The notes under the pieces: model-generated
Database searches by the model: none
Seen by the model: only the letters and a program-made list of their open reading frames with translations
What the model was told of the DNA's origin: nothing
In this document: piece after piece, positions 54,627 through 62,694 of the stretch
Layout: every line of letters starts with the position of its first letter
Numbering within the stretch: the stretch's first letter is position 1
Translations under genes and position numbers: made by a program
Assembly: GCA_019359355.1 (NCBI GenBank)
Contig: JAHHHM010000001.1
Span: 124,001 to 188,000 of the forward strand
Direction: 5' to 3'
From: Microcoleus vaginatus WJT46-NPBG5
Lineage (GTDB): Bacteria; Cyanobacteriota; Cyanobacteriia; Cyanobacteriales; Oscillatoriaceae
Length of the DNA: 64,000 nt

Positions 54627-56195
54627 ATGACACAAATAACAGATCCGGTTACTCAGAAGTCAGTCGGCAGCGCTCAGCATTCGCTTCCACCACCGGAATT
54701 GGAGGTGGTGAATATGAGTAAGCAATTTGGTAAAATGACGGCTTTAGATAATGTTTCACTGCATCTAAAACCGGGAACTTTTCACGCCTTGCTGGGTGAA
54801 AATGGAGCGGGTAAAAGTACGCTGGTTAAATGCGTGATGGGTTTTTATACTCCCACTTCTGGGAAGATTTTAATCAACCAACAACAGCGCACGATTTCTA
54901 GTCCCCGTGATGCACATAAATATGGGATTGGGATGGTATATCAGCATTTTACTTCGGTGCCGGCGATGACGGTGGCGGAAAATTTGGTGCTTTCTCGCTT
55001 TGATAGTCCTAATTTAATTAATTGGAAAGCGGAATCTGAGCGATTACGGGAATTTATGCAAACTGCGCCTTTTCAAGTTCCTTTAGATATTCCTATTTCT
55101 CAATTAGCTGCCGGCCAAAAGCAGAAACTGGAAATTTTGAAGCAGCTTTACTTGCAAAGTCGCATTTTAATTTTGGATGAACCGACTTCTGTTTTAACGC
55201 CGCAAGAAGCTGATGAAGTGTTAGGGTTATTGCGAGAAGAAGTGACTGCCGGCAATTTAAGTGTGTTGATGATCAGCCACAAATTTCGTGAAATTATGGC
55301 ATTTGTGGATGAAGTTACGGTATTGCGTAAAGGCAAGTTTGCCGGTCATGGAATCGTGAAAAATCTCACGGTTTCAGATATGGCACAGATGATGTTGGGT
55401 GAACAGCAAGAAGCGCAGCCGGTTGAAAAAACAGCGCATCTTGAAGCCATTCCGGTACTGCAAATTCAAAACATTCATGCGAATAAAGACAATGGATTAG
55501 AAGCGGTTTCTGGTATTAATTTAACCATTCATAGCGGCGAAATTGTGGGAATTGCCGGGGTTTCTGGCAATGGTCAGCGGGAATTGGTGGAGGTGCTTGC
55601 CGGCCAGCGTTCCGCCACAGCCGGACAGGTTTTGGTGAATGGCGAAGTGTATAAGGCGACACGCACGCAGATGTTCCAGCACAAGGTTTGTGTGTTGCCA
55701 GAAGAACCGCTTCGCAATGCCTGTGTCCCTCACATGAGTGTGGCTGAAAACCTTGCCTTGCGGACGTTTGACCGACCTCCCCAAGCGAAAGCCGGCACTT
55801 TTCTCGTCCTGCGGGCAATTCGCCAGATGGCGGAAAAATTGATACACACTTTCTCAATTAAAACGCCTTCTCCGGAGACGCCAGTGGGCAATCTTTCGGG
55901 GGGAAATGTGCAGCGAACGGTGTTAGCGCGAGAACTTTCTGGCGAGCAAATTAAGCTGCTAATTGCTGCCAATCCTTGTTTTGGTCTTGATTTTGCGGCT
56001 GTGGAATACATTCACGGTCAAATTGTTGAAGCGCGAAATCGAGGCGTCGCAGTATTGTTAGTCAGCGAAGATTTGGACGAATTGCTAAAACTAGCAGATC
56101 GAATTGTCGTCATTAGTGAGGGCAAATTTGCTTATGAAAGTGCGATTGCTGAGGCAGATTTTGCCACAATTGGTCGCAGCATGGCAGGACATTAA
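54627..56195 (+). CDS. Double ATPase of the BMP-type importer
   Basis: A 522-residue ABC ATPase with two nucleotide-binding domains, as in nucleoside-type (YufO-like) importers. NBD1: [12 protein letters not shown] (near 55), a degenerate signature ISQLAAGQKQKLEI and RILILDEPTSVL. NBD2: GVSGNGQRELVEVL, LSGGNVQRTVLARELS and a weakened Walker B (LLIAANPCFGLDF, lacking the glutamate), the usual state of this second site. The start is ATG 54627 with a GGAGGG 7-8 nt upstream. It energises both permeases. The gap before it holds a repeat but no terminator. Confidence 0.92.
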   Translation: MTQITDPVTQKSVGSAQHSLPPPELEVVNMSKQFGKMTALDNVSLHLKPGTFHALLGENGAGKSTLVKCVMGFYTPTSGKILINQQQRTISSPRDAHKYGIGMVYQHFTSVPAMTVAENLVLSRFDSPNLINWKAESERLREFMQTAPFQVPLDIPISQLAAGQKQKLEILKQLYLQSRILILDEPTSVLTPQEADEVLGLLREEVTAGNLSVLMISHKFREIMAFVDEVTVLRKGKFAGHGIVKNLTVSDMAQMMLGEQQEAQPVEKTAHLEAIPVLQIQNIHANKDNGLEAVSGINLTIHSGEIVGIAGVSGNGQRELVEVLAGQRSATAGQVLVNGEVYKATRTQMFQHKVCVLPEEPLRNACVPHMSVAENLALRTFDRPPQAKAGTFLVLRAIRQMAEKLIHTFSIKTPSPETPVGNLSGGNVQRTVLARELSGEQIKLLIAANPCFGLDFAAVEYIHGQIVEARNRGVAVLLVSEDLDELLKLADRIVVISEGKFAYESAIAEADFATIGRSMAGH

Positions 56196-56241
56196 TCATT
56201 GCTAATTCCTTTTAAAAATTAGCGATTAGGCAGCAATAATT

Positions 56242-56613
56242 ATGACTGAACAACATGAGCCGGCTTTAATTCTCAAAGATTTAATTAATATCGCTTCACG
56301 ACAGGATGAGTTACCCTGGCAACCTTTTCGTCCAGGGGTTGATATCTACCGGCTTTACGGCAACGGTGAACAAGGATCTGCTGCGGCGCTACTGCGCTAC
56401 CAACCTGAAGCAAGTGTTCCTAGGCATCAGCATACCGGCTTTGAACACATTTTTGTAATTTCTGGCTCACAAACTGATGGAAATGGTGAACATCAAGCCG
56501 GCACGCTGGTGATTAACTCACCCGGCACTCAGCACAGTGTTAAAAGTCAAGCCGGCTGCATTGTATTAGCCATTTGGGAAAAACCTGTCTCACTGTTAGC
56601 TAGTGACGAATAG
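56242..56613 (+). CDS. Small cupin-domain protein (ChrR-like)
   Basis: A 123-residue single-cupin protein. The metal-binding cupin signature is present: [16 protein letters not shown] (two His and Glu) and PGTQHSV (third His), the ChrR-type arrangement. A short N-terminal helix precedes the barrel (about 35-115). Such proteins bind a metal or small ligand and may act as a sensor, isomerase or dioxygenase; no function is assigned. It lies 46 bp after the ATPase and 16 bp before the second cysteine hydrolase, so its role is probably tied to the same pathway. Confidence 0.83.
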   Translation: MTEQHEPALILKDLINIASRQDELPWQPFRPGVDIYRLYGNGEQGSAAALLRYQPEASVPRHQHTGFEHIFVISGSQTDGNGEHQAGTLVINSPGTQHSVKSQAGCIVLAIWEKPVSLLASDE

Positions 56614-56629
56614 TAATTCATTAATAAAT

Positions 56630-57334
56630 ATGGTCTTCATCACTGCTCAACCTTACGACTACGAACTTCCTTTAGATGGGAATGTAGCGCTGTTAATTAT
56701 TGATATGCAGCGGGACTTTCTAGAACCCGGAGGTTTTGGAGAGGCTTTGGGGAATGATGTCAGCCGGCTTCAGGCAATTGTCCCGGCTGTTAAGCAATTA
56801 CTGGAAGTATTTCGCACTTATAAGCTACCGGTTCTCCATACAATTGAAGGACATCAACCCGATTTATCCGATTGTCCGCCGGCTAAACGACTTCGAGGAA
56901 AAAGTCAGTTAAAAATTGGGGATGTTGGCCCAATGGGACGCATTTTAATTCTTGGTGAAGCCGGCAATGCAATTATCCCAGAGTTAGAACCTTTAGCGGG
57001 GGAAATCGTGATTTCCAAACCAGGAAAAGGTGCTTTTTATCACACCCATTTAGAATCTCTATTACGTGAAAAAAAAATCACGCATTTAATTATCACTGGA
57101 GTCACCACTGAGGTTTGCGTTCAGACAACCATGCGAGAGGCAAATGACCGAGGATTTGAATGTTTGCTGGTAGAAGATGCCACTGAAAGCTACTTTCCCG
57201 ACTTCAAACAATCTACCTTGGAAATGATTCTCGCCCAAGGGGGAATTGTGGGATGGACAGCAAAAGCTAAATCAGTTATTCACACTCTTGAAAAAAGCTA
57301 CAAAGCAGCAAATACAGCAAATTCACTAATTTAG
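56630..57334 (+). CDS. Second isochorismatase-fold cysteine hydrolase, candidate triuret/biuret-type amidase
   Basis: A 234-residue paralogue of the hydrolase at 53825. The triad is conserved: Asp in [15 protein letters not shown], Lys in [15 protein letters not shown] and Cys in [20 protein letters not shown] take ATG 56630; the longer frame would begin at GTG 56603 inside the cupin gene. It differs from the first in its N-terminus and in [11 protein letters not shown], so a different substrate is likely. By analogy with TrtA/BiuH pairs, one enzyme could act on triuret or carboxybiuret and the other on biuret. That is inference only. The AtzF-C-like gene follows after 14 bp. Confidence 0.8.
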   Translation: MVFITAQPYDYELPLDGNVALLIIDMQRDFLEPGGFGEALGNDVSRLQAIVPAVKQLLEVFRTYKLPVLHTIEGHQPDLSDCPPAKRLRGKSQLKIGDVGPMGRILILGEAGNAIIPELEPLAGEIVISKPGKGAFYHTHLESLLREKKITHLIITGVTTEVCVQTTMREANDRGFECLLVEDATESYFPDFKQSTLEMILAQGGIVGWTAKAKSVIHTLEKSYKAANTANSLI

Positions 57335-57348
57335 CAGGTTAATTTTTG

Positions 57349-57759
57349 ATGGAAACGGTAAGCTTGGCTGTGAATGGCACTTTGATGCGCGGGTTAGAAT
57401 TGAACGAAAATTTACTGAATGCCGGCGCGACTTTTATTCGGGAAACTTTCACAGAACCAGCTTATCGTCTCTGGTCGGTTGAAGATCGTCATCCTGCCAT
57501 GATGAAATTTAAGGCAGGAGGTACTTCTATCTATGTTGAAATTTGGTCGATACCCGCTAATAACCTCGCTCAAATTTTATTACAAGAACCTCCAGGTTTA
57601 TGTATTGGGAAAATTCGCCTTTTAGATGGGGAAGAGGTTCTGGGAGTTTTGGGAGAAGCTTTCTTATGTGAGGATCAAAAAGAGATTACTAAATGGGGCG
57701 GTTGGCGAGCTTATATTGCTGATTTTCGAGGAAAAAACTTGTCGTTGCAAATAAAATAA
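57349..57759 (+). CDS. Free-standing allophanate-hydrolase C-terminal-domain protein
   Basis: A 136-residue protein matching the C-terminal domain of allophanate hydrolase (AtzF/DUR1,2 amidase), which acts on the N-carboxycarbamate intermediate. Marks: LAVNGTLMRGLELNENL, PAYRLWSVEDRHPAMM, GGTSIYVEIWSIP, EPPGLCIGKIRL and WGGWRAYIADF. The amidase domain that normally precedes it is absent, and no amidase gene is seen in the window. It is the last gene of the cluster. Its presence argues that the pathway handles allophanate or a related carbamate. Likely cytoplasmic. Confidence 0.78.
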   Translation: METVSLAVNGTLMRGLELNENLLNAGATFIRETFTEPAYRLWSVEDRHPAMMKFKAGGTSIYVEIWSIPANNLAQILLQEPPGLCIGKIRLLDGEEVLGVLGEAFLCEDQKEITKWGGWRAYIADFRGKNLSLQIK

Positions 57760-57940
57760 GAAATGAGACTTACTTTCGTGAGTTTAGAAGTAGGCTAATT
57801 GTAACAAACTATTTAAGAACTTAAATGACTTTAATTTAATTAAACAATATTTAAAGCAAGTAATAAAATTTTTTAATTTTACATACCTAGCAAATATAAC
57901 ATTTTCATTAATGTGGCTAGCATTACACATTTAATAATGT

Positions 57941-57981
57941 ATTGTTGATAACATCTATCTTGTGAAGATGTTATCAACAAT
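57941..57981 (+). promoter_or_regulatory. 16-bp perfect inverted repeat just before porin 2
   Basis: ATTGTTGATAACATCT (57941-57956) is the exact reverse complement of 57966-57981, with a 9-nt loop. It ends 8 nt before the ribosome site GAGGA (57989-57993) and 19 nt before GTG 58000. It could be an operator or an RNA hairpin controlling translation. It has no T-run, so termination is unlikely. Confidence 0.65.
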
Positions 57982-57999
57982 TAAGTGTGAGGATTTCTT

Positions 58000-59946
58000 G
58001 TGAAGATTGTACAGATTGAGAAGGTTTGGAGTGTGCTTCTAAAAACTTCTTGGTTAGGTTTATCTATTGTGAGTTATTCTATCGGCTGGGGACAGTTTCA
58101 GGCTAATGCAAATGAAAATTTAAACACTCTTCCTCTCTTACATAAGCAACTAAGGCTTGATGAGGCAAGTTCATTAACTCAGAGAGAAGTGGAAAACACT
58201 TTCTCTGCCGGCACTTTTACACCTTCACAAGAACAAAAGTTTAATGTTGTCAATATTTTAAGTAATTCCAGCTTAAAAGTCGAAGAAAATCAGCCAGAAA
58301 ATGACCCTATGGAGCAAGTGACTTCTGTTTCGCAATTAACAGATGTCCAGCCGACCGATTGGGCTTTTCAAGCATTACAAAACTTGGTTGAACGCTACGG
58401 TTGTATTGTCGGCTATCCAGATGGGACATTCAGGGGAAATCGCGCCCTCACTCGATATGAATTTGCTGCCGGCTTAAATGCCTGTTTAGAGGTAATAGTC
58501 GGATTAATTGGGCCAGAAGGTGATTTTGGCACAAAAGAAGATTTAGCGCTATTGCAGCGCCTGCAAGAAGAATTTCAGGCAGAACTTTCCACCTTGCGGG
58601 GTCGGGTAGATGCGCTAGAAGCCCGTGCCATTGAGTTAGAATCGAATCAATTTTCCACAACAACTAAGCTTTTTGGTTTAGCTTTCTTTAATGTGACTAA
58701 AGCGGGTTTCGGCGACACTCTGCAAATTGAAACAACAGATTTGGGTTCGCCGCTGGAAATTAGGCCGGCAGGGCGAAATTCAGTTACTAACCGACCCATT
58801 ATTCAAACAACCGATGAGGAGCCGGCAACGACTTTTAGTAATTTGGTGTGGCTGACGCTGCAAACTTCTTTTACGGGTCAAGATAGTTTAGTCACTCAAC
58901 TTGCTGTTGGTAACGGTAACTCACCGGCGAATGCTTTGGCGTCTGCCGGCCTTTATAACACATTCGGTGCCCCTTATACTGACCAAACGGCAGGGCCAAA
59001 TATTGGATCTGGTGAAGTAGTTTTGCGGGAATTATTTTATGAATTTCCCGTACTTGATAAAATTCGACTTGTTGTCGGCCCACGAATTAATTGGTATCGC
59101 TACTTTGATAACAATGCCTTTACCTTTTTCTTGACAGGTGCAGGTAGTTTTAACTCGATTAGCAGCACTTTATCTAATACAATTGATCGGGGTGCCGGCG
59201 CGGTTGCTCTCTTAGACATGAGCAAACAATTTAAGTTTCGCTTTGGCTATCTCGCAGAAAGTAATGAATATTTACCTACTGCTTTTTTTGATACGGCATC
59301 TGATCCCAATGAAGGATTTTTTAATGCCACAAACACAATAACGGCTGAGGTCATTTTTTCCCCCAGCGACAGAGCAAACATTCGTTTTAACTACACCCGC
59401 TCTAAAATTGATGCCAACGTTCCGATTTTTGATGAAAATGGCAATTTAACCGGCTTTGGCGTTGGCGGTGCGACTGGAGAGCCAATTTATGGCGTTGCTG
59501 ATGATGGGTTTGGTGGCTCAATTGAAAATGCCAGTGCCGATACTTTTGGCCTTAACTTCGACTGGTTAGTAACTCGTGGCTTTGGCGTTTTTGGGCGCTA
59601 TAGTTATGGCAGTACCAATATAGAGCCAACCACGTCGGGTCGTCCGAGTGGAGAAGTTAACGCGCAAGCTTTTCAGTTTGGCTTTGCTTTCCCCGATCTA
59701 GGCCGGCAAGGAGCGTTAGGGACTCTATCTTTCTTGGTTCCTTTTGATGTTTTAGATGGGCGCGATTTTCTGGCTGCCGGCGGTGGAAATGGGGGCACTC
59801 AGTATGAAGTTGAAGCCAGTTATTTCCTGCCAATTACGGATAATATTGCCGTAGTTCCAGCTTTCTATGTTATTGGAAATCCAAATAACTTCGATGATAA
59901 CCCCACCATTTTTATCGGCAACCTTCGCACCCAGTTTAGTTTTTAA
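58000..59946 (+). CDS. SLH-domain OprB-type outer-membrane porin 2
   Basis: A 648-residue porin, paralogue of the one at 20589. It starts at GTG 58000 with GAGGA 6 nt upstream. Order: signal peptide (about 1-37), a longer low-complexity linker (to about 105), SLH domain (about 107-170; VSQLTDVQPTDWAFQAL, VGYPDGTFRGNRALTRYEFA), coiled coil (LRGRVDALEARAIELE, about 185-225), then a long beta-barrel ending in Phe (RTQFSF). The linker between signal and SLH is about 50 residues longer than in the first porin. It lies 240 bp downstream of the nitrogen cluster; whether it serves the same uptake route is unknown. Confidence 0.92.
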   Translation: MKIVQIEKVWSVLLKTSWLGLSIVSYSIGWGQFQANANENLNTLPLLHKQLRLDEASSLTQREVENTFSAGTFTPSQEQKFNVVNILSNSSLKVEENQPENDPMEQVTSVSQLTDVQPTDWAFQALQNLVERYGCIVGYPDGTFRGNRALTRYEFAAGLNACLEVIVGLIGPEGDFGTKEDLALLQRLQEEFQAELSTLRGRVDALEARAIELESNQFSTTTKLFGLAFFNVTKAGFGDTLQIETTDLGSPLEIRPAGRNSVTNRPIIQTTDEEPATTFSNLVWLTLQTSFTGQDSLVTQLAVGNGNSPANALASAGLYNTFGAPYTDQTAGPNIGSGEVVLRELFYEFPVLDKIRLVVGPRINWYRYFDNNAFTFFLTGAGSFNSISSTLSNTIDRGAGAVALLDMSKQFKFRFGYLAESNEYLPTAFFDTASDPNEGFFNATNTITAEVIFSPSDRANIRFNYTRSKIDANVPIFDENGNLTGFGVGGATGEPIYGVADDGFGGSIENASADTFGLNFDWLVTRGFGVFGRYSYGSTNIEPTTSGRPSGEVNAQAFQFGFAFPDLGRQGALGTLSFLVPFDVLDGRDFLAAGGGNGGTQYEVEASYFLPITDNIAVVPAFYVIGNPNNFDDNPTIFIGNLRTQFSF

Positions 59947-60096
59947 CTTGGGCTTGCTTAAGGAATGATCAAGTAGTAGGATTGGTTAAGAAGCACGGCA
60001 TATCAACAGCATCGGCTCAAGAGATGCCTGCTTGCTACTGTTAACCTTTCAAAAATAAGCTTAAAGCAAATAGTCTCACTAGAACAATTAAATCGA

Positions 60097-60582
60097 TTGG
60101 AAAAAACCGCACGCTGCGCCATCGCTCTTGGCAGCAATCTTGGCGACTGCCGCAAAACTCTTGAAGCTGCTATCAAAATTCTTGGCAACACTCCAGGGAT
60201 TAGTTTAGAACGTCAATCTAGCTGGTATAAAACGGTGCCGATAGGGCCACCGCAACCGACTTATCTAAATGGCTGTGCATTGCTGCGCGTCCAACTAACA
60301 CCGCAAGAATTGTTGGAAACATTGTTAGCAATTGAAGCTAAATTCGGACGAGTTCGCCGGGAACGATGGGGACCAAGAACTCTCGATCTAGATATAGTAT
60401 TCTTTGATAATTTAATTTTGGACACGCCAACGCTGGAATTGCCTCACCCGCGCATGAGGGAACGGGCGTTTGTACTGGTGCCGCTGGCTGAAATTGCTCC
60501 TGATTGGGTAGATCCGATTTCTGGGAAAGCGATCATACAACTGATTCACGCGGTAGACTGTGGAGGAGTCTGCCGGCTTTAA
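60097..60582 (+). CDS. folK: 6-hydroxymethyl-7,8-dihydropterin pyrophosphokinase
   Basis: Transfers pyrophosphate from ATP to hydroxymethyldihydropterin in folate synthesis. A 161-residue FolK of normal length. The family blocks are all present: CAIALGSNLGDCRKTL, WYKTVPIGPPQPTYLNGC, LAIEAKFGRVRRERWGPRTLDLD (quoted in part: RERWGPRTLDLDIVFFD) and LPHPRMRERAFVLVPLAEI. No ATG is near the true N-terminus; TTG 60097 is the best visible start, and no clear ribosome site precedes it. FolB or FolP are not adjacent. Confidence 0.9.
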   Translation: MEKTARCAIALGSNLGDCRKTLEAAIKILGNTPGISLERQSSWYKTVPIGPPQPTYLNGCALLRVQLTPQELLETLLAIEAKFGRVRRERWGPRTLDLDIVFFDNLILDTPTLELPHPRMRERAFVLVPLAEIAPDWVDPISGKAIIQLIHAVDCGGVCRL

Positions 60583-60682
60583 ACCTGCTCATCTGCGCTA
60601 AAACAAATTCTTCCTGGCGGCTGATAGCCAGCAGCGCCATCAAGGTTGAAAATAAGAATTAGTACATTAACAAGGTTGAAGT

Positions 60683-60880
60683 ATGGCACTAAAATTAAAC
60701 GTTCCTTCAATAGTTTGCCAAGGTTGCGCGGACAGCATCACCGAAGCGATTAAAACGATTGATCCAGATGCAAGCATACAAGTGGATGTACCCGGCAAGA
60801 CAGTAACTTTGGACTCGCTAGCTGCAGAAGAGTCATTTAAACAGGCTATCACTGCCATTGGACATAAAGTACAAGAGTAA
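60683..60880 (+). CDS. Heavy-metal-associated (HMA) copper-chaperone-like protein
   Basis: A 65-residue ferredoxin-like HMA domain, of the Atx1/CopZ type that carries Cu(I). The metal site is the CxxC in PSIVCQGCADSI (Cys near 11 and 14). The usual Met before the first Cys is Ile-Val here. The C-terminal half (LDSLAAEESFKQAITAIGH) supplies the last strand and helix, and the His in AIGHKV is at the position where cyanobacterial Atx1 has an extra ligand. It probably delivers copper to thylakoid transporters. A hairpin follows. Confidence 0.88.
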   Translation: MALKLNVPSIVCQGCADSITEAIKTIDPDASIQVDVPGKTVTLDSLAAEESFKQAITAIGHKVQE

Positions 60881-60896
60881 AGCAATATAAGAAAAT

Positions 60897-60943
60897 GCGA
60901 TCACTCGCTTCTTGACAATAGCGAAGATAGAGTGATCGCTTTT
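60897..60943 (+). terminator. Terminator after the HMA gene
   Basis: GCGATCACTC (60897-60906) and GAGTGATCGC (60930-60939) form a 10-bp perfect stem, with an inner imperfect stem, and TTTTCT follows. It begins 17 bp past the stop codon. Confidence 0.75.
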
Positions 60944-61052
60944 CTAAAAGCGTTAAAATTTTAGCTTAGTTTACACGATTACTTGTCAAAAATATTTGGC
61001 ACGCCGTTAACTTTCAATCGAAAATAAAACCTCTAAAATCTGAAATCCGATT

Positions 61053-61604
61053 ATGCCTCTAGGCCAAGAACCGCCCGAAGTTTTAAAACAACGCCTCGCC
61101 TATCAAGGTCGTAAATTTAATTTTGATGTGACGACATTGCGTCTGCCAAATGGGGTGGAGGGCGATTGGGAATGTATTCGTCATCCGGGCGGTGCGCTGG
61201 CGGTGCCGGTGACACCAGAGGGTAAATTGGTGTTGCTGCGTCAGTATCGCTTTGCTGTTCAAGGCCGGCTCTTAGAGTTTCCTGCCGGCACGATTGAACC
61301 GAATGAAGATCCTGCTAAAACAATCGAGCGTGAAATTGAAGAAGAAACCGGCTATCGCGCTCGTAAATGGCAAAAATTAGGGGAATTTTTTCTCGCTCCT
61401 GGCTATTCAGATGAAATTATTTATGCGTTTCTTGCTCAAGATTTGGAACTGCTAGAAACTCCTCCAGATCAAGATGATGACGAAGATATGGAAACGGTAT
61501 TGATGACGCCCGAAGAATTAGAGCAAGCGATTTGGGCAGGAGAGCCGGTGGATGCGAAATCGATTTCTAGCTTTTTCCTAGCGCGTCCGTTTTTGAATTT
61601 ATAA
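61053..61604 (+). CDS. NUDIX hydrolase, ADP-ribose-pyrophosphatase-like
   Basis: A 183-residue NUDIX protein. The NUDIX box is complete: GTIEPNEDPAKTIEREIEEETG, quoted in part as GTIEPNEDPA and EREIEEETG (about 80-102). The upstream strand LLRQYRFAVQGRLLEFPAG and the C-terminal acidic helix match ADP-ribose/ADP-sugar pyrophosphatases, which hydrolyse ADP-ribose to AMP and ribose-5-phosphate. The substrate is assigned by subfamily resemblance only. It is two genes before the ADP-ribosylglycohydrolase, which releases ADP-ribose, so a metabolic link is possible. Confidence 0.87.
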   Translation: MPLGQEPPEVLKQRLAYQGRKFNFDVTTLRLPNGVEGDWECIRHPGGALAVPVTPEGKLVLLRQYRFAVQGRLLEFPAGTIEPNEDPAKTIEREIEEETGYRARKWQKLGEFFLAPGYSDEIIYAFLAQDLELLETPPDQDDDEDMETVLMTPEELEQAIWAGEPVDAKSISSFFLARPFLNL

Positions 61605-61752
61605 GAAATATTTCTCAATCGTCGGTTCAGCTCGCTTGGTGCTAAATTATTTTTAGTCCCGCTCGGAATTCAATGCGCCTATTGTCGTCAAGGCTACTAA
61701 CAAGCTGTAGAGCCTTGACTTTAATGCATCTTATTTCAGTTTAAATATCTAC

Positions 61753-61763
61753 AGCGCAGCGTG
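61753..61763 (+). repeat. GCGCAGCGTG palindromic element
   Basis: AGCGCAGCGTG, the perfect reverse complement of CACGCTGCGCT at 61843-61853, 79 bp downstream. Part of the family at 48513 and 54537. Confidence 0.5.
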
Positions 61764-61841
61764 TTCTCTAGATATAGCATTGGGGGCATCAATTTTTGGG
61801 TCAATCATTCAGTGATTGGCTCGATATGCTATGCCCAGAGG

Positions 61842-61854
61842 GCACGCTGCGCTA
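61842..61854 (-). repeat. GCGCAGCGTG palindromic element, inverted
   Basis: GCACGCTGCGCTA, partner of 61753-61763. The two lie between the NUDIX and VanW genes. Confidence 0.5.
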
Positions 61855-61880
61855 ACGCCTGTACTATTTTAATATTTAAT

Positions 61881-62657
61881 ATGAAAAATCTGCTTCCCCC
61901 CCGTCTGCGTCTTTATCTCAAAATCTGTCAGAGAAAATTAATCGATGCCGTAACAGGGCGTCGAGCTAGGTTTGTAAGTTATTCTAAGCATGGGGTTGAG
62001 CGAGGCGCAAGTTTTAATCCGCAAATTGTGATGACTCAACCGATTTATTCTAACGAATTTTCTGCTAATAAAATTCACAATCTGAAGTTAGCAATTCAGC
62101 AAATTGATAATTTAACGATCCAGCCGGGACAAATTTTGTCGTTTTGGCATTTGGTTGGCAATCCTAACCAATCTAGAGGTTATGTTGCCGGGCGCACTCT
62201 GGTTCAAAATGAACTGAAAGCGAGTTATGGGGGAGGTTTGTGTCAGTTATCTGGACTGTTATATTTATTAGGGTTGAAAGCCGGCTTATCTGTTCTTGAA
62301 AGAGCCGCTCACTCCCAAGATATTTATACAGATAAAACTCGCTTTGCACCTTTAGGATCTGATGCAACAGTTGTGTATGGTTATAAAGATTTACGATTGC
62401 AAAATAATTTGCCGTTTTCTATTTGCTTTCGGTTTCAAGTGCAGAATCATGCGATTACAGCCATGTTATGTGCTGCCGAGCCTGTTTTAGAATACAAAAT
62501 TGAGTTTATTCATCAACCTTTGCCAGATGGTTTGCGAGTTGATACCCTACGTTACGAGCTAAATAACTTGTTTTTTCAGGAAGTAACTACAACGATTTAC
62601 AAAATACAATCTGTTCCTCAAAAACAGGAATTGCAACCGGCAGGCAGTCGAGATTAA
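61881..62657 (+). CDS. VanW-family protein
   Basis: A 258-residue VanW protein, started at ATG 61881 (MKNLLPPRLRLYLK); the frame upstream runs through repeats. The VanW domain has SKHGVERGASFNPQIV, PGQILSFWHLVGNPNQSRGY (20 residues), ASYGGGLCQLSGLLYLLG with its conserved Gly-Cys-Gln, and RFAPLGSDATVVYGYKDLR (19 residues). VanW occurs in vancomycin-resistance operons but its function is unknown; here there are no Van genes. The N-terminus is basic, without a clear signal peptide. It precedes the ADP-ribosylglycohydrolase by 37 bp. Confidence 0.82.
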   Translation: MKNLLPPRLRLYLKICQRKLIDAVTGRRARFVSYSKHGVERGASFNPQIVMTQPIYSNEFSANKIHNLKLAIQQIDNLTIQPGQILSFWHLVGNPNQSRGYVAGRTLVQNELKASYGGGLCQLSGLLYLLGLKAGLSVLERAAHSQDIYTDKTRFAPLGSDATVVYGYKDLRLQNNLPFSICFRFQVQNHAITAMLCAAEPVLEYKIEFIHQPLPDGLRVDTLRYELNNLFFQEVTTTIYKIQSVPQKQELQPAGSRD

Positions 62658-62694
62658 CTTTTAACCTAACTTTTTTCTAACCTCATAAACATCT

